Shown here one piece after another: positions 34,356-45,300 of a DNA stretch of 64,000 nucleotides; the first letter of the stretch is position 1; every line of letters starts with the position of its first letter. The DNA comes from Enoplolaimus lenunculus (lineage: Eukaryota; Nematoda; Enoplea; Enoplida; Thoracostomopsidae). The notes below the pieces were generated by a model that saw nothing but the letters and a program-made list of their open reading frames with translations, had not been told where the DNA came from and ran no database searches. The stretch is taken from the NCBI GenBank assembly GCA_030248215.1, contig JASANG010002610.1, positions 151,521 through 215,520 of the forward strand. Direction: 5' to 3'. Made by a program: the position numbers and the translations under genes.

Positions 34356-34607
34356 CATTGTAAATTTCAATGAGTTGATTTTAAACTCTGAACGAGTTGA
34401 AACCAGTCAGAAGCCTGAGCGCTGAGTTAGGTCTTTCATAATTTAGGTTTCTGAATTAATTGAACTCATTCTGAGTTAATTTACTCACTGACCCAGGATT
34501 AAATCAGCTCAAAGTGAGTTAATATTTACTGTTGTTAACGCAGAAATGGCCAAAAATAACTAATTCTCTCTCTGAGTTGACTAATCAATGCGTCAGAATT
34601 TACAGTG
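34356..34607 (+). mobile_element. Palindromic MITE family H
   Basis: It runs from CATTGTAAATTTCAATGAG to CAGAATTTACAGTG; the interior alternates GAGTT and AACTC words. Confidence 0.75.
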
Positions 34608-34651
34608 TTGGTAATACAACGCTTTACGCAATTGTGCCAGAAAACATATCA

Positions 34652-34722
34652 TCAGGCCCGTAGCTGGCTCTCTTAGCTGGTAAGGCGGGGTTGAAAATTG
34701 TTCCCCTCTTGGCTACAGGCCG
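34652..34722 (+). repeat. Family K fragment
   Basis: GGCCCGTAGCTGGCTCTCTTAGC followed by GGGTTGAAAATTGTTCCCCTC and TGGCTACAGGCC. Confidence 0.5.
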
Positions 34723-35627
34723 TATAGCACTCGGCAAAAATAGATGAAATATATTTACTAAAAACGTATTTCCACCGATTTTACAACAGAATAGTTGTTG
34801 TTTAAAGAGCGCCATCATCAAAAGACTATTTTTTAGCGAAAAACTAAAAACGCTTAGAAATGGTTTTTGTCTTAAAAATACAGAAGAGAATAATCTCTTA
34901 AAAAGACGACGGCGTGTTCGAATAAGAATAATTCTGTAAAAAATCTTTTTTTTTCAAAGTCATATCGTTACTTAGAAAATAGTTTATATCGACCGCCGCA
35001 GGGTCCATAACTACTACTTTGTCTACTATTTTTTCAACTCGTTTTTGATACGACGAAAACAAAACAAAAATCATAACAGCTCAGAGTTGTATTTTTACTC
35101 TTAGTGTCCTATTGGACGCTAGAAAAATTTTACTTCTCCGATGAACTCTATTCAAGAGTACTGAAATTTGATGCGCACGCATGCAAAATGTGCTTCAAGG
35201 AAGTTCAATAGGAAGTTGTTTATTAATTCTGAACAATAAAAAAAAAGGTATTTTATTATCTTAAAAATTGCGGACCACGCGTTATTTGTGGAAAAAAAAC
35301 GTAAAATTATGACGTATGCATGCTTCTAAACCGGTCATGCAATGAAATCAAACAATTTTATACTATGTTAACGAATATTGGTTCCGTAATTTTTGACTCA
35401 TTAAAAAATTAGCCCACAGTATCGTGACAAGCCGAAGCACAAGGAATCGTGCAAGTTGCCGTAAGTTGAGCAAAAATTAGCTGGTAGACTATATCAACAG
35501 TTTATGATGATTCTTTGAAAACGTGACCTCGCAAACAAAACAGTTAACGCTTTGACTAATATTGCCGGAGCGATTCGACTGTGTTGAGAATGACTACAAC
35601 AGCTAAATGTGAAAAATTACTACAATG
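34723..35627. other. Gene-free stretch
   Basis: AT-rich. No domain or repeat is recognised. Confidence 0.4.
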
Positions 35628-36070
35628 TACTGTACTGACCCGAATAAAAAAGGGGGTAACAAGAGGAGTACCCGTTTTGAGTCCCAATTAATACGAGTCA
35701 GTGTCCCTAAGAAGAGTCCGTAAGCAATTAGAGTCCCTAAACCCAAATTAGACTCCATAAATGTCAATTATCCTTTTTGTGGCGCATGGATTCCAGGACC
35801 AAATAAAGTTGAGTTCAAAACTTTAACGCGTACTTAAGTTTTGAAAGTAACATTCCAAAGTATAACCTTGCATTATCGCTCATGCTTTTGATCCAAGACA
35901 AATAAACGATTAGTTCAACGGATTGTTGCAATGCCGGATATATATCAGTTGCGAAGGGTGGCGGAGGGCGGGTTGAAAATAAATAACAGTCCGTAACCGA
36001 ATAACCGGGGGATCCCTCTCGAGAGGCCGAATAAATATCAGTCCTCCCTCTTATTCGGGTCACTGCAGTA
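35628..36070 (+). mobile_element. MITE family G, full-length
   Basis: It starts TACTGTACTGACCCGAATAA and ends TCTTATTCGGGTCACTGCAGTA. The interior carries CTTGCATTATCGCTCATGC and the GGATATATATCAGT phrase. The minus frame over it (35815-36153) is a shadow. Confidence 0.85.
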
Positions 36071-36369
36071 CTCGTTATAATTGAGGAGGTTCGGGCAAAA
36101 ATGCTGCACGCGCTGGCTACACTCTTTTCTGCACTGACTGTACACAATTGCACACTTTTGTTAAAGAGAAATCATGTACGCTTGATTATTTGTTGTGTTA
36201 TCAGAAAATCAACCTTGTGTGGAAATGCAAGCAGCTAAATCAGCAGATTTAGCGTTGAAATGCTATACCACTTTCGCAAAACAAATTCAACACGATACGA
36301 CAATCCGGACTTAGCGTATATTAAATCGTAACTTAAGCAGCACCAGACAGGGCCCTGCAAAAAAATTTG

Positions 36370-36480
36370 GCTATTGATGCAACGGGGCTCGAACCCACGA
36401 CATCCTACGCAGCATATACAGCCGTTTAAACTGTTATTTTACAAAAAGCTCTACATACTGTGAGGTTACCACTATATTTT
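36370..36480 (-). repeat. tRNA-derived repeat (SINE-like)
   Basis: On the minus strand an A-box-like ATAGTGGTAACCTC (complement of about 36460-36474) is followed, too far away for an intact tRNA, by a B-box-like GTGGGTTCGAGCCCCG (complement of about 36382-36397). Probably a SINE relic, not a working tRNA. Confidence 0.5.
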
Positions 36481-36588
36481 GGTGTGTACGCCATTTGAGG
36501 TTTCGGGTTCAGCGTATTTTATAACAAGACACTCTTCAAATTTCACAAACTTTCGTGTAACATTGACGTGACGACATAACCAATTTTG

Positions 36589-36762
36589 GCCATTGTATAG
36601 GACAGAACCGCAACAGTAGTATAAGCTTATTCCTATCCTAAGCCTAAGTCTAAACCCAAGCCTTAACGTAAATTTAAGAATGTGCTTACACCCAAGCGTA
36701 AGCCAAGGCCTAAGCAAAATATTAGTCGAGAAACGATCCGCCACTGATCTGTACAATGGACC
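36589..36762 (+). mobile_element. MITE family A, diverged
   Basis: It runs from GGCCATTGTATAGGACAG to CTGATCTGTACAATGGACC; hexamers are degenerate. Confidence 0.75.
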
Positions 36763-36770
36763 ACAATCTT

Positions 36771-36922
36771 GCCAATGTTAGCTATAGGGGCCGCACTACT
36801 AAGCCTAAGCCTAAGCCTAAGCATTTAAACATAAGCCCAAACATAAACTTCTCATTTTCTAAGTCACCCAGTCCCCGTGTGCCCGTGTCTCCTATTCGGT
36901 AGGCCACTATAATTATGGGCCA
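36771..36922 (+). mobile_element. MITE family N (TTAGGC-bearing)
   Basis: It starts GCCAATGTTAGCTATAGGGG and ends GGCCACTATAATTATGGGCC. A CCTAAG block is followed by CACCCAGTCCCCGTGTGCCC. A related copy lies at 46976-47155. Confidence 0.6.
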
Positions 36923-37151
36923 ACAATTTTGTTTTTAAACCGAAAAATGCCTAATGTCGTTACGGTGCTGCTTAAACCATAATATTTTGCGGATTTCAGC
37001 TTACAGGAACTCCCAAGTATATTTTTGATATTTTAGAAACCCTAAGCGCTAAAAACAGGTTGTTTGCAATTGAAAGACTTAAATTTTTTACTGTTTTGAA
37101 TATAAAACCTAAAAATATCGCTCGCCGCACCTGATAGTGATCATTTTCGGG

Positions 37152-37331
37152 GCCCATGTATAGAACAGGGTCGTAACAGTAGTACATATTCCTAAGCCTA
37201 AGCCTAAGCGCATGGATGAGCTTATTCCAAAGTGTAAGCCTAAGCCTTAGCAAAAAATTAATCTAAAGCTTGAACTGACTCTATTATAGCCCCTCCGTAA
37301 AACGATCCGGCCCTGTTCTATACATGGGCTA
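37152..37331 (+). mobile_element. MITE family A with 8-bp target duplication
   Basis: It runs from GGCCCATGTATAGAACAGGG to CCCTGTTCTATACATGGGCT and is flanked by the exact octamer ATTTTCGG on both sides. Confidence 0.9.
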
Positions 37332-37564
37332 TTTTCGGAGTAAAAATCATATTAAAACCTTTGCAATTTGTTCCAAACGATTTGTCTATCGTTGAAGTTG
37401 GACTTATCCGTCAACATGGGTGTTTGGCTATATTTTAGCGTACCAAATGAAGTAAATAGTAAATATTTACAACTTTTCGTAGAGGCATTAATGGGTAAAC
37501 GCTAGCCATAAGGCATATTCTGGGGACAAACAATAGTCAAAACAATAATAATAACCACCTCAGT

Positions 37565-37570
37565 TTTATT
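37565..37570 (-). terminator. Polyadenylation signal of copy-2 gene
   Basis: AATAAA on the minus strand, about 50 bases past the stop codon at 37621-37623. Confidence 0.6.
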
Positions 37571-37620
37571 ATATACTCAGTAAAAGATCTTGTTCCTATC
37601 TAATGCTCCTCATAATAGGT

Positions 37621-40600
37621 CTATTGGAAATAGAATTCGTCTGCATCATCAATCTCAGGATTCGAACAGTCGTAATCGTCGAGCTCCGGGTTCCAACGTG
37701 GCTTGAACGCACAAACGTCAAAGATGACATTGTGACAAACAATTGGTTTCTTTTTCATTTGTTCTTCAATGAAATTTCTACAACCAACAACAAAGTTGTT
37801 GAAATAAATTTTTTACCGCTGTCACGGTTTAATGCTTCCCTCCCCCCACGTTTAAATCTTCCGTCGTAAAGAATTAAACCAGGTTCCAATGCTTCCTCCG
37901 GCGAATTAAACCAGTTTAATTTTTCGCCACACTGCGAAAAATGGTGAGTCAAATTGACTCTGTCCGAAATAGTCTTTTCCGGACTCCATAAACTAAGTCA
38001 AATTCGACTCCGCCTGAGTCAAATTCGACTCACTGAGCGATTCATTAAGTCGAATTTGACTCTGGCGGAGTCGAATTTTGACTCCGTTTGAGTAGTCCGG
38101 AAAAGCCGATTTCCGGAAGAGTCAAATTGACTCACCATTTTTTGCGGTGCACATGCCGGTTTAATTATTTCCCCAGAAGATTATAACAAAGGTCACGCTT
38201 TAATTGTTCCATTTGCCCAATTTTCTTCCAGTTGAATTATACCAGTTAGATTAATCCTATTCCAACCGTCGTTGGTTTCATCTTTTTCAGGCGCAATTGA
38301 ATGTGAAATTCTTGGCATTTGAGGTTTCTTTCAATTACAGTTTTTGTATTTTCGATAATAGGATCCACGAGAGGTGACGTTAACTAAAATTTCAATCCGC
38401 TGAGGAGTCTATGAATTTGAAGGAAAAAAACCCATTTACTTGAATTATCCGGGAGAAAATCACTACAAAGTGGTAACAATGCTTCAAATATATAAACTGC
38501 AGTGAAACTGCAATTCTGTGAAAATCCTACTTAGGGTACTGTTTGTTGAATAATTGTCGGGTGGAAAGCTGCAATTCAACAGAGAAAACAATTCTACCAT
38601 GACTGGTGTCTGGGAAAAGTTAAAACGGGGAAGAATTACTTTGAGGGAATTTAGTTTGCTGAGTATACTGCAAAATGTAACAATTTCCAATTGCGTAACA
38701 AAAATAAATTTGTTAACTCATTATAGCAGAGCACCAAAAACCTCTGTGACATTTATGTGTCAAACTCGTTGAAATTAGCCTGCTTACTGATGCCAACTTC
38801 CGAATGTACAATCGTCTTTGATCAATTTTCGTTTCTTGTGATACTTTAACGTGTTATTTTGAATAATAGTAAACGTAAGCTTGACATTGGACTAAAACAA
38901 CAATTCAACTGCAATATATTAACCAGTCGTAGTGGGACTACATTTATTGAGCGAAGCTCGAACGCACGTAAGCAATTACGGTAATATTCAAATTAGTTAT
39001 TAGCTAACTATTCATTGATCGGTTTTGGAGGTTTGTATCAATTTCCTCAGATTCCTCGCACCCAAAAACCCTTCAGCCACCCTATAATTTTTAGAATAAT
39101 TTAAAAAGTCCTAATTATGTCTTGTCAATTAAGCTAATATGCAAATTAACTATTAGCTAACTATTCAAATATCGATTTTGGAGGTTTGAAAACAATTTAT
39201 TCAGATTCCTCGCACCCAAAACCCTTCAGTGAACCCTAAAAATTATTGAAATAATTTAAAAAGTCCTAGTTTTGTCTTGCCAATTAAGCTAATATGCAAA
39301 TTAGTTATTAGCTAACTATTTAATTATCGGTTTTGGTTGTTTGTAAACTATTTATTCAAATTCCATGCACCTAAAAACCCTTTAGAGCTAAAATTATACT
39401 GCTTTTAACCTTAATAATTAGTGAAATATTGTAAAAAGTCCTAATTTAGGCTTATAACTTATGCTAATATGCAAATTATCTATTAGCTAACTGTTCAATC
39501 ATCGGTTTTGGAGGTTTGTAAACAGTCTACGCAGATTTCTCGCACCCCAAAACCCTTTAATGCTAAAATTAGATTGCTTTTTTTAAAATGGTCTTTTACT
39601 CGTTTTTTAAATCCTTCAAAGTTAATTTGTGTTCATTTGACTGGTGACCGACAGAACTTTTGCCGAATCAGACTACGCGTTATAATTTGAGACATAAAAA
39701 TATATCTGCTCCGGCCCATGTTACTTTCAGGGGCGCGTGCCGGTTTCTGGTGGGTCTATAAAACAGTAGGCTTACATTCTAGACTACATTTTTTGCTTAG
39801 GCTTAGGCTTAGGCTTACACTGCAAAAAATAGTGAGTCTAATTGACTCTCTCCGAAATAGGCTTTTCCGGACTACACAAACTGAGACAAATTCAACTTCT
39901 CCAGAGTCAAATTCGACTCCACCATAGTCAAATTTGACTCACTGAGCGATTCATTGAGTCAATTTTGACTCAGTTTGTGTAGTCCGGAAAAGCCTATTTC
40001 GGAGATAGTCAATTTGACTCACCACTTTTTGCAGTGTAAGCTCAGGAATGCGCTTAATTTGCTGTTGTGGCCCTAAAATTAACATTGGCCTCTGCTCCAA
40101 TTCACGAAGAGCATTTAAAAATCAATTATTAACTTGAAAAAGAAACGTGATTTTGTTACAAATTTAGTCACAGTTACAGGGTTTGGTGCAAGCATACATC
40201 GTTAATTTAAACGTGATGCATTGAATTTCGACGCAGACTTGACGCTGTCGGGTTAACAGTCAATCATTGACCGAAATAATTTACCGCTATTGTTCCATGA
40301 GCCACAATATATCATGCGTCTGAGATGAGTAGAGCTGAGCTGGTTTAGTATTTTGAACGAACAATTATTAACGAAGACAACAATCTAATCGTATGTGAAA
40401 AATAAATACTGAACTGGGTTCAGTCTTATGCGGAGCGCAGAATAAAACGGTTCGGAGAATTGGCCGGAGAATTTTACCGTGAAACCGCGACCAATCGAAC
40501 CAAATGTTGCTTTACAATTATAAAACTAAACGGTAAACTTAAATCGTGTCGCATCAGGCCTGTAACCAACAATGGTTACCAAACAAGGCAGGTAGATTTC

Positions 40601-42289
40601 CATAAAAGACCAGTTTGAAGCAGCGGCGACACCCTCGATCAAGCGTATTTGCGTCGTTGGAAATTGTGATTGCGTCGTGTATGCATTGTGCATGCATAAA
40701 ACCTGCGCAAAGCAATTATATCAACTTACATAATCCTGTAAATCAACTTCTTCGATAAGTTTTCGTTCAGGCTCGTACTTGGGGTCACAGAGAAAATCCG
40801 GTTCGCCATCGCCGTCTTTGTCTAAGTCGCCCCAGCTTTTGATGCAAACATTCTTTCTAAAAACGGTTTCGGTGTTAACCATTGAACCGCAATAATTGTT
40901 AAGAGACAAGGTTTTGGGGCTTGTTTTACTTCCTACCTTCACAAAAAGTTGCACCCGTACACATAATAGCTGAATGAATGAAATAGGCTTACGTTTAGGT
41001 TGAACTTATGAAAATAACATACAGTAGTGCGAAGGGGGGCTATTGTATTACATATTAAATAGACATTTGTTCGAGGATATGTATTAAACAAGTACCCAGG
41101 TTAAATCTTATGCCCATCTTTTGATATGTGTACCGAAACGTAATCAAACCGTGTTACGGGGGACTCAAACCTCTGCCAAGTGCCGTAGCAGACAGGGGAG
41201 AAGGCTCCCCCAAACATCAGTGTGGGGGACTCAAACTTGTGTGCGAGAAGCCAGACGCATTTTAAAACTTCGGCAGTTATTGTTTCTACCAGTTAGGATG
41301 GGCCCCTTTAGGGGTGGGCGTGAGCCTCCCCAAATGGGGGGTATGAAGCGTGGCTGCTTCGGCAAAGGTGCCTGATATTTTGGGGGCCAAAGCCAACGTT
41401 TAAACTCGTTTGTAAGATATCTGTCGGTCTTGTGTGCCCCTCGTGAAATTATGTTAACACCCTGGTAAATTGACTTGACTGCGGCGTTGAATTTGTTGTT
41501 AGCATCAACAGCTGGTTATAGGTTTTGTAATTTTCGGTACAACAAATATGGTGGATTTCTATAGGTGATCACATTTTTCTAATTTGTTGTACTAGCAGTA
41601 CAGTTTGAGATTATGAGTAATTGAACTATAGGTCCCACGTATTTTAACTGAGTCACGGTATACCTGCGAGCAGAGCTATTTCTCAAGTTTATCCGAATAC
41701 TAAAAACTAAACGACACCTGAAGTTGAAATTTCATAGCTGCGTCCAAAGCGGTCTGTTTTCGCCATGCAGGAAAGAGAAGGTCGCCTTCAACTATTGGCT
41801 ACCCGCAGATCCAAATACAACCCTAACCTTAGAATAGTGATTACTCGAAAGTAAATGTTTTGAGCTCGAGACCGAACTGCGTTTAAAACTTTGCTCTCGT
41901 GTCAACACTATTCTATTTGCTTTGTACAGGGTTAGGAATGTTTTTGGACAGCGAACTGCAAGTAGCGAATAATTGGATTTTAACTACTGTTTTTGGTGAC
42001 ATAATGCAGCAGTGAAATTTGGGCTGTTCAGTACTTACCCACAGGCTTAGGCTTAGGCTCAGATGTCGCAATACGATTACTCAAGTCTAACATAAGCCTG
42101 AGCGTAAGGCTAAGCATTGACCCTTAATTTGGAAGACGTGTATAAGCGCCTAAAAATCTGTACCGTTCAAGTGATAACGGACCATCGCTAGTTGGACATT
42201 TAGCATAGTCAGCGGGATTCCATTTAGTCTTCCGTTGAACCTTTTGTACGCTTTCGCAAAAATCGCAATAAATGCTGAAATATAATATA

Positions 42290-42322
<33 letters not shown>

Positions 42323-45300
42323 ATAAAATATATTATTGAATTCTGCTTTTAAAGCGCAGGTAGATACAAAATGTTTTACAAACATGTGAACGACTGCTTA
42401 AATTGGAACGCCAAACAACAAAACCATGTAAATGTTTTAGAGCGGCACCGGAATTTCGACTCCACCCTGGCTGGTTGAATCGTAGTCCGCAATACGACAA
42501 AAACGAACATAGCTGAATACCATTTTTATCTTGGTAAAGTGAGAGAAACACCGGAAGCTAACAAATGACCAGAATACTCGGTTTCTGACTGATATTTACT
42601 TCGGCTCTGCAGAGGACAAGTTTTGCAATTGAGTTTGTGACTGTTGTTTAATATCTTTCAATTCAGTTCCAGGTGTTAGGGTGAAAAACTTTAACTTTAT
42701 ACCAGTCACTTCCTAAGACGTAAATCCGTCACTTTTAGAATATACTTTAACATATTTTGTGTGAGGAATGGAATTGTTTACCGAATTTGATTTGATCAAG
42801 GAAACACTTACGCAATTATTATTGTAATTGACGTTTCTGGTCTAATTGATTTTGAAGTTGATCCGGTTACGGACTCTACCTATGGTGAAATAGGCTCACA
42901 TCGATGCGGACTTAAAATAGGGACCCCCAGACATTTATTACACTATCCTCTTATTCGGCTAACTGCAGTAGTGCAGTTTTAACAAATTGTTCACAGAAAC
43001 TACGTAAGTTGAATAATATCGCTGTGCATGATACAGGCAATTTGAGGCACACTGGTTAAACACGAACACGGACGCCACACCGCTATCGAGTGCTACTGAT
43101 CTAAGACGAAATAGTCAACTAAAGAGCACGTACAAGATACACCGTTGCAAAATGATTCCAATTCCTGATTTCAGTTTTTGTAATTTCAGTTTGGCCGGTT
43201 GCCAAAGTTGGTTTTTGCAAATTGACTCTTCATTTTTAAAAAACCCGAAAACCCAAAACTTCACTTGTTGTTTGCCTCTTGAAAAGTTTGAGCCTAAAGC
43301 CTAACGAAGTCTTAATTTGAAATATACGGGAAAGTGAACAAAAGCCTTGTTTTTTGGAGACGGTTCCAACGAACACAAAATTCCTCACAGAACAACCCTA
43401 ATGCTATGACAGCTGTTTTTTTACCAATTGTTACCAAATCCATTGCACCCATTAACATCACTATTTTCGCAACCAAAGTCGTCAAATGCGGCTGATTTTG
43501 TGCCATCTGGAAACGCCATGTCCCATTGTGTGTGAACAAAAATATTCGGTTCTTCACCGCGAACCCAATATTTTGGATTATGCTTGCCTTTGACCACAAC
43601 AAGTGCCTGTAACATCACATATCTTTAGTATATGTCAATATTTTGAATTCTATCAGGGTGTTTTGCGTTATAAGTCCGCTAGCCGGCGGTTGTCCCAAAG
43701 CGGTCGGTTTAATTGTTCGAATTATCTGTTCATGGTCGTCTCTGATGATGATACGTTACAACTTGAATTGTTAACAAATTCAATTATTTGACCACGTCGG
43801 CTCCCCATATCGTCAATTTTTATCGTCCGATCAGTTTTTGGGAACACTTCGGCTGGTGGATACATATCCGGAAAGAACCAATAACTGTAGCATGCTTAAG
43901 ACTCGATCATCACACAGCCAATACTAACTATGCACTGTCATTTTGAGTCAATAGATACAACTTAGTGTAGAAGCATGGAGTACTCAATTAAAATAAATAC
44001 TGGCAAACGATCAAAAACAACGTAAGTTTGCAACCCTCAAGTCATTCTGTTATACAACCTAACCAGTTAACATTAATAGTTGTGCACTACCTTTGCAAAT
44101 ACGGCCAATGTGAAGAACGGGGGCGGGACAGTATTATAAGCATATTCCTAAGCCTAAGCCTAAGCATAAGAATGAGCATATTCATATAAGCCTAAGCCTA
44201 AGCCAAGCCAAAAAAATTAGTCTTAAGCTTAAGCTTACTCTATTCTAGTCCCACAGAAAAACGTTCCGGCCCTGATCTTTACATGGGCCGCACAAACATT
44301 TTTAAAATAAACAATAGTTCGTTACTGTAAGTGATCAGCAGGTATATATGTGCAATGAAGGTGCAGCTGAACCTTCCTGAATTACTTAGCTACACGTATG
44401 TTGATAGAAATGTAGGCTCATGTAAAACTTATTAAACAGAACGTTTTTCTGCGACACTGCAATAGGGTAAGCTTAACCTTTAGACTCATTTTTCGGATAG
44501 GCTTAGGTTTTGGCTTACGCTTAGAAATATGCTATACTACTGTACGGCCCTGCTGTATGCATTGGCTGTAAAACTTTCAGTGGCTGCAGAACATCTCAAA
44601 AATTTGCAATGAACCCTTGCACACCATAACCCAATATTCTGGTGTCACCCATGACTGTAAGAAAAAAATTGGAATTGGCCTTTTCGTTTTTATTTCCGCG
44701 ATATTTCACTTAAAACTTTCTGGTCGCGAATTGGCACATTTTACAATTAGAAGCTCATTGAACACTTGTTTGGATGTGAATTGAAATAAATATACTTACA
44801 CTGATATCCATACAACCAGGAATCTCCAAATATTTCAAATCAGTGCCAGGTTGTCTGAGATCAAATTTTCTCATTTCTAAATTACCTTTTATTCCACCTA
44901 AAAAGCACTCATTCAATTGTTGAAAATTAGTCTAAAATGTCACTGACAATTGCTTATTTATTTTTATTCTTTTACAAAACATATCGCTTAGCAGTTGCGT
45001 ACAAAAAATGGGAGAAAATGTTACATCGGCTATCAAAATTTCTGAAGAGACACGGAAAACACTTGTAACCTTCAATATAAGGTTGTACCTTTTAGTAGTA
45101 AATTCGTTATGTCCTTCTTATAAAGTGGTGATCAAAAGCATCACAGTCCTGTTCGTGAGTCATGCTAATTCTTGCCCACATGCCACTCTTAAAATTGTTT
45201 TACCATTACAGTATGTTGAGTTGGCTGCGGTCCTATTCTGTCATCATATATATCAGGGTTCAACCGGAATTCCGGCGGAAATTCAATTCCTGTTCCTGTT

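Noticed and set aside
37755-37952. A 65-codon minus frame beside the last exon of copy 2
   Set aside because: It lies in the last intron between a good donor at 38196 and the acceptor before 37777. Joining exons 6 and 7 across it keeps the frame, while including it does not.
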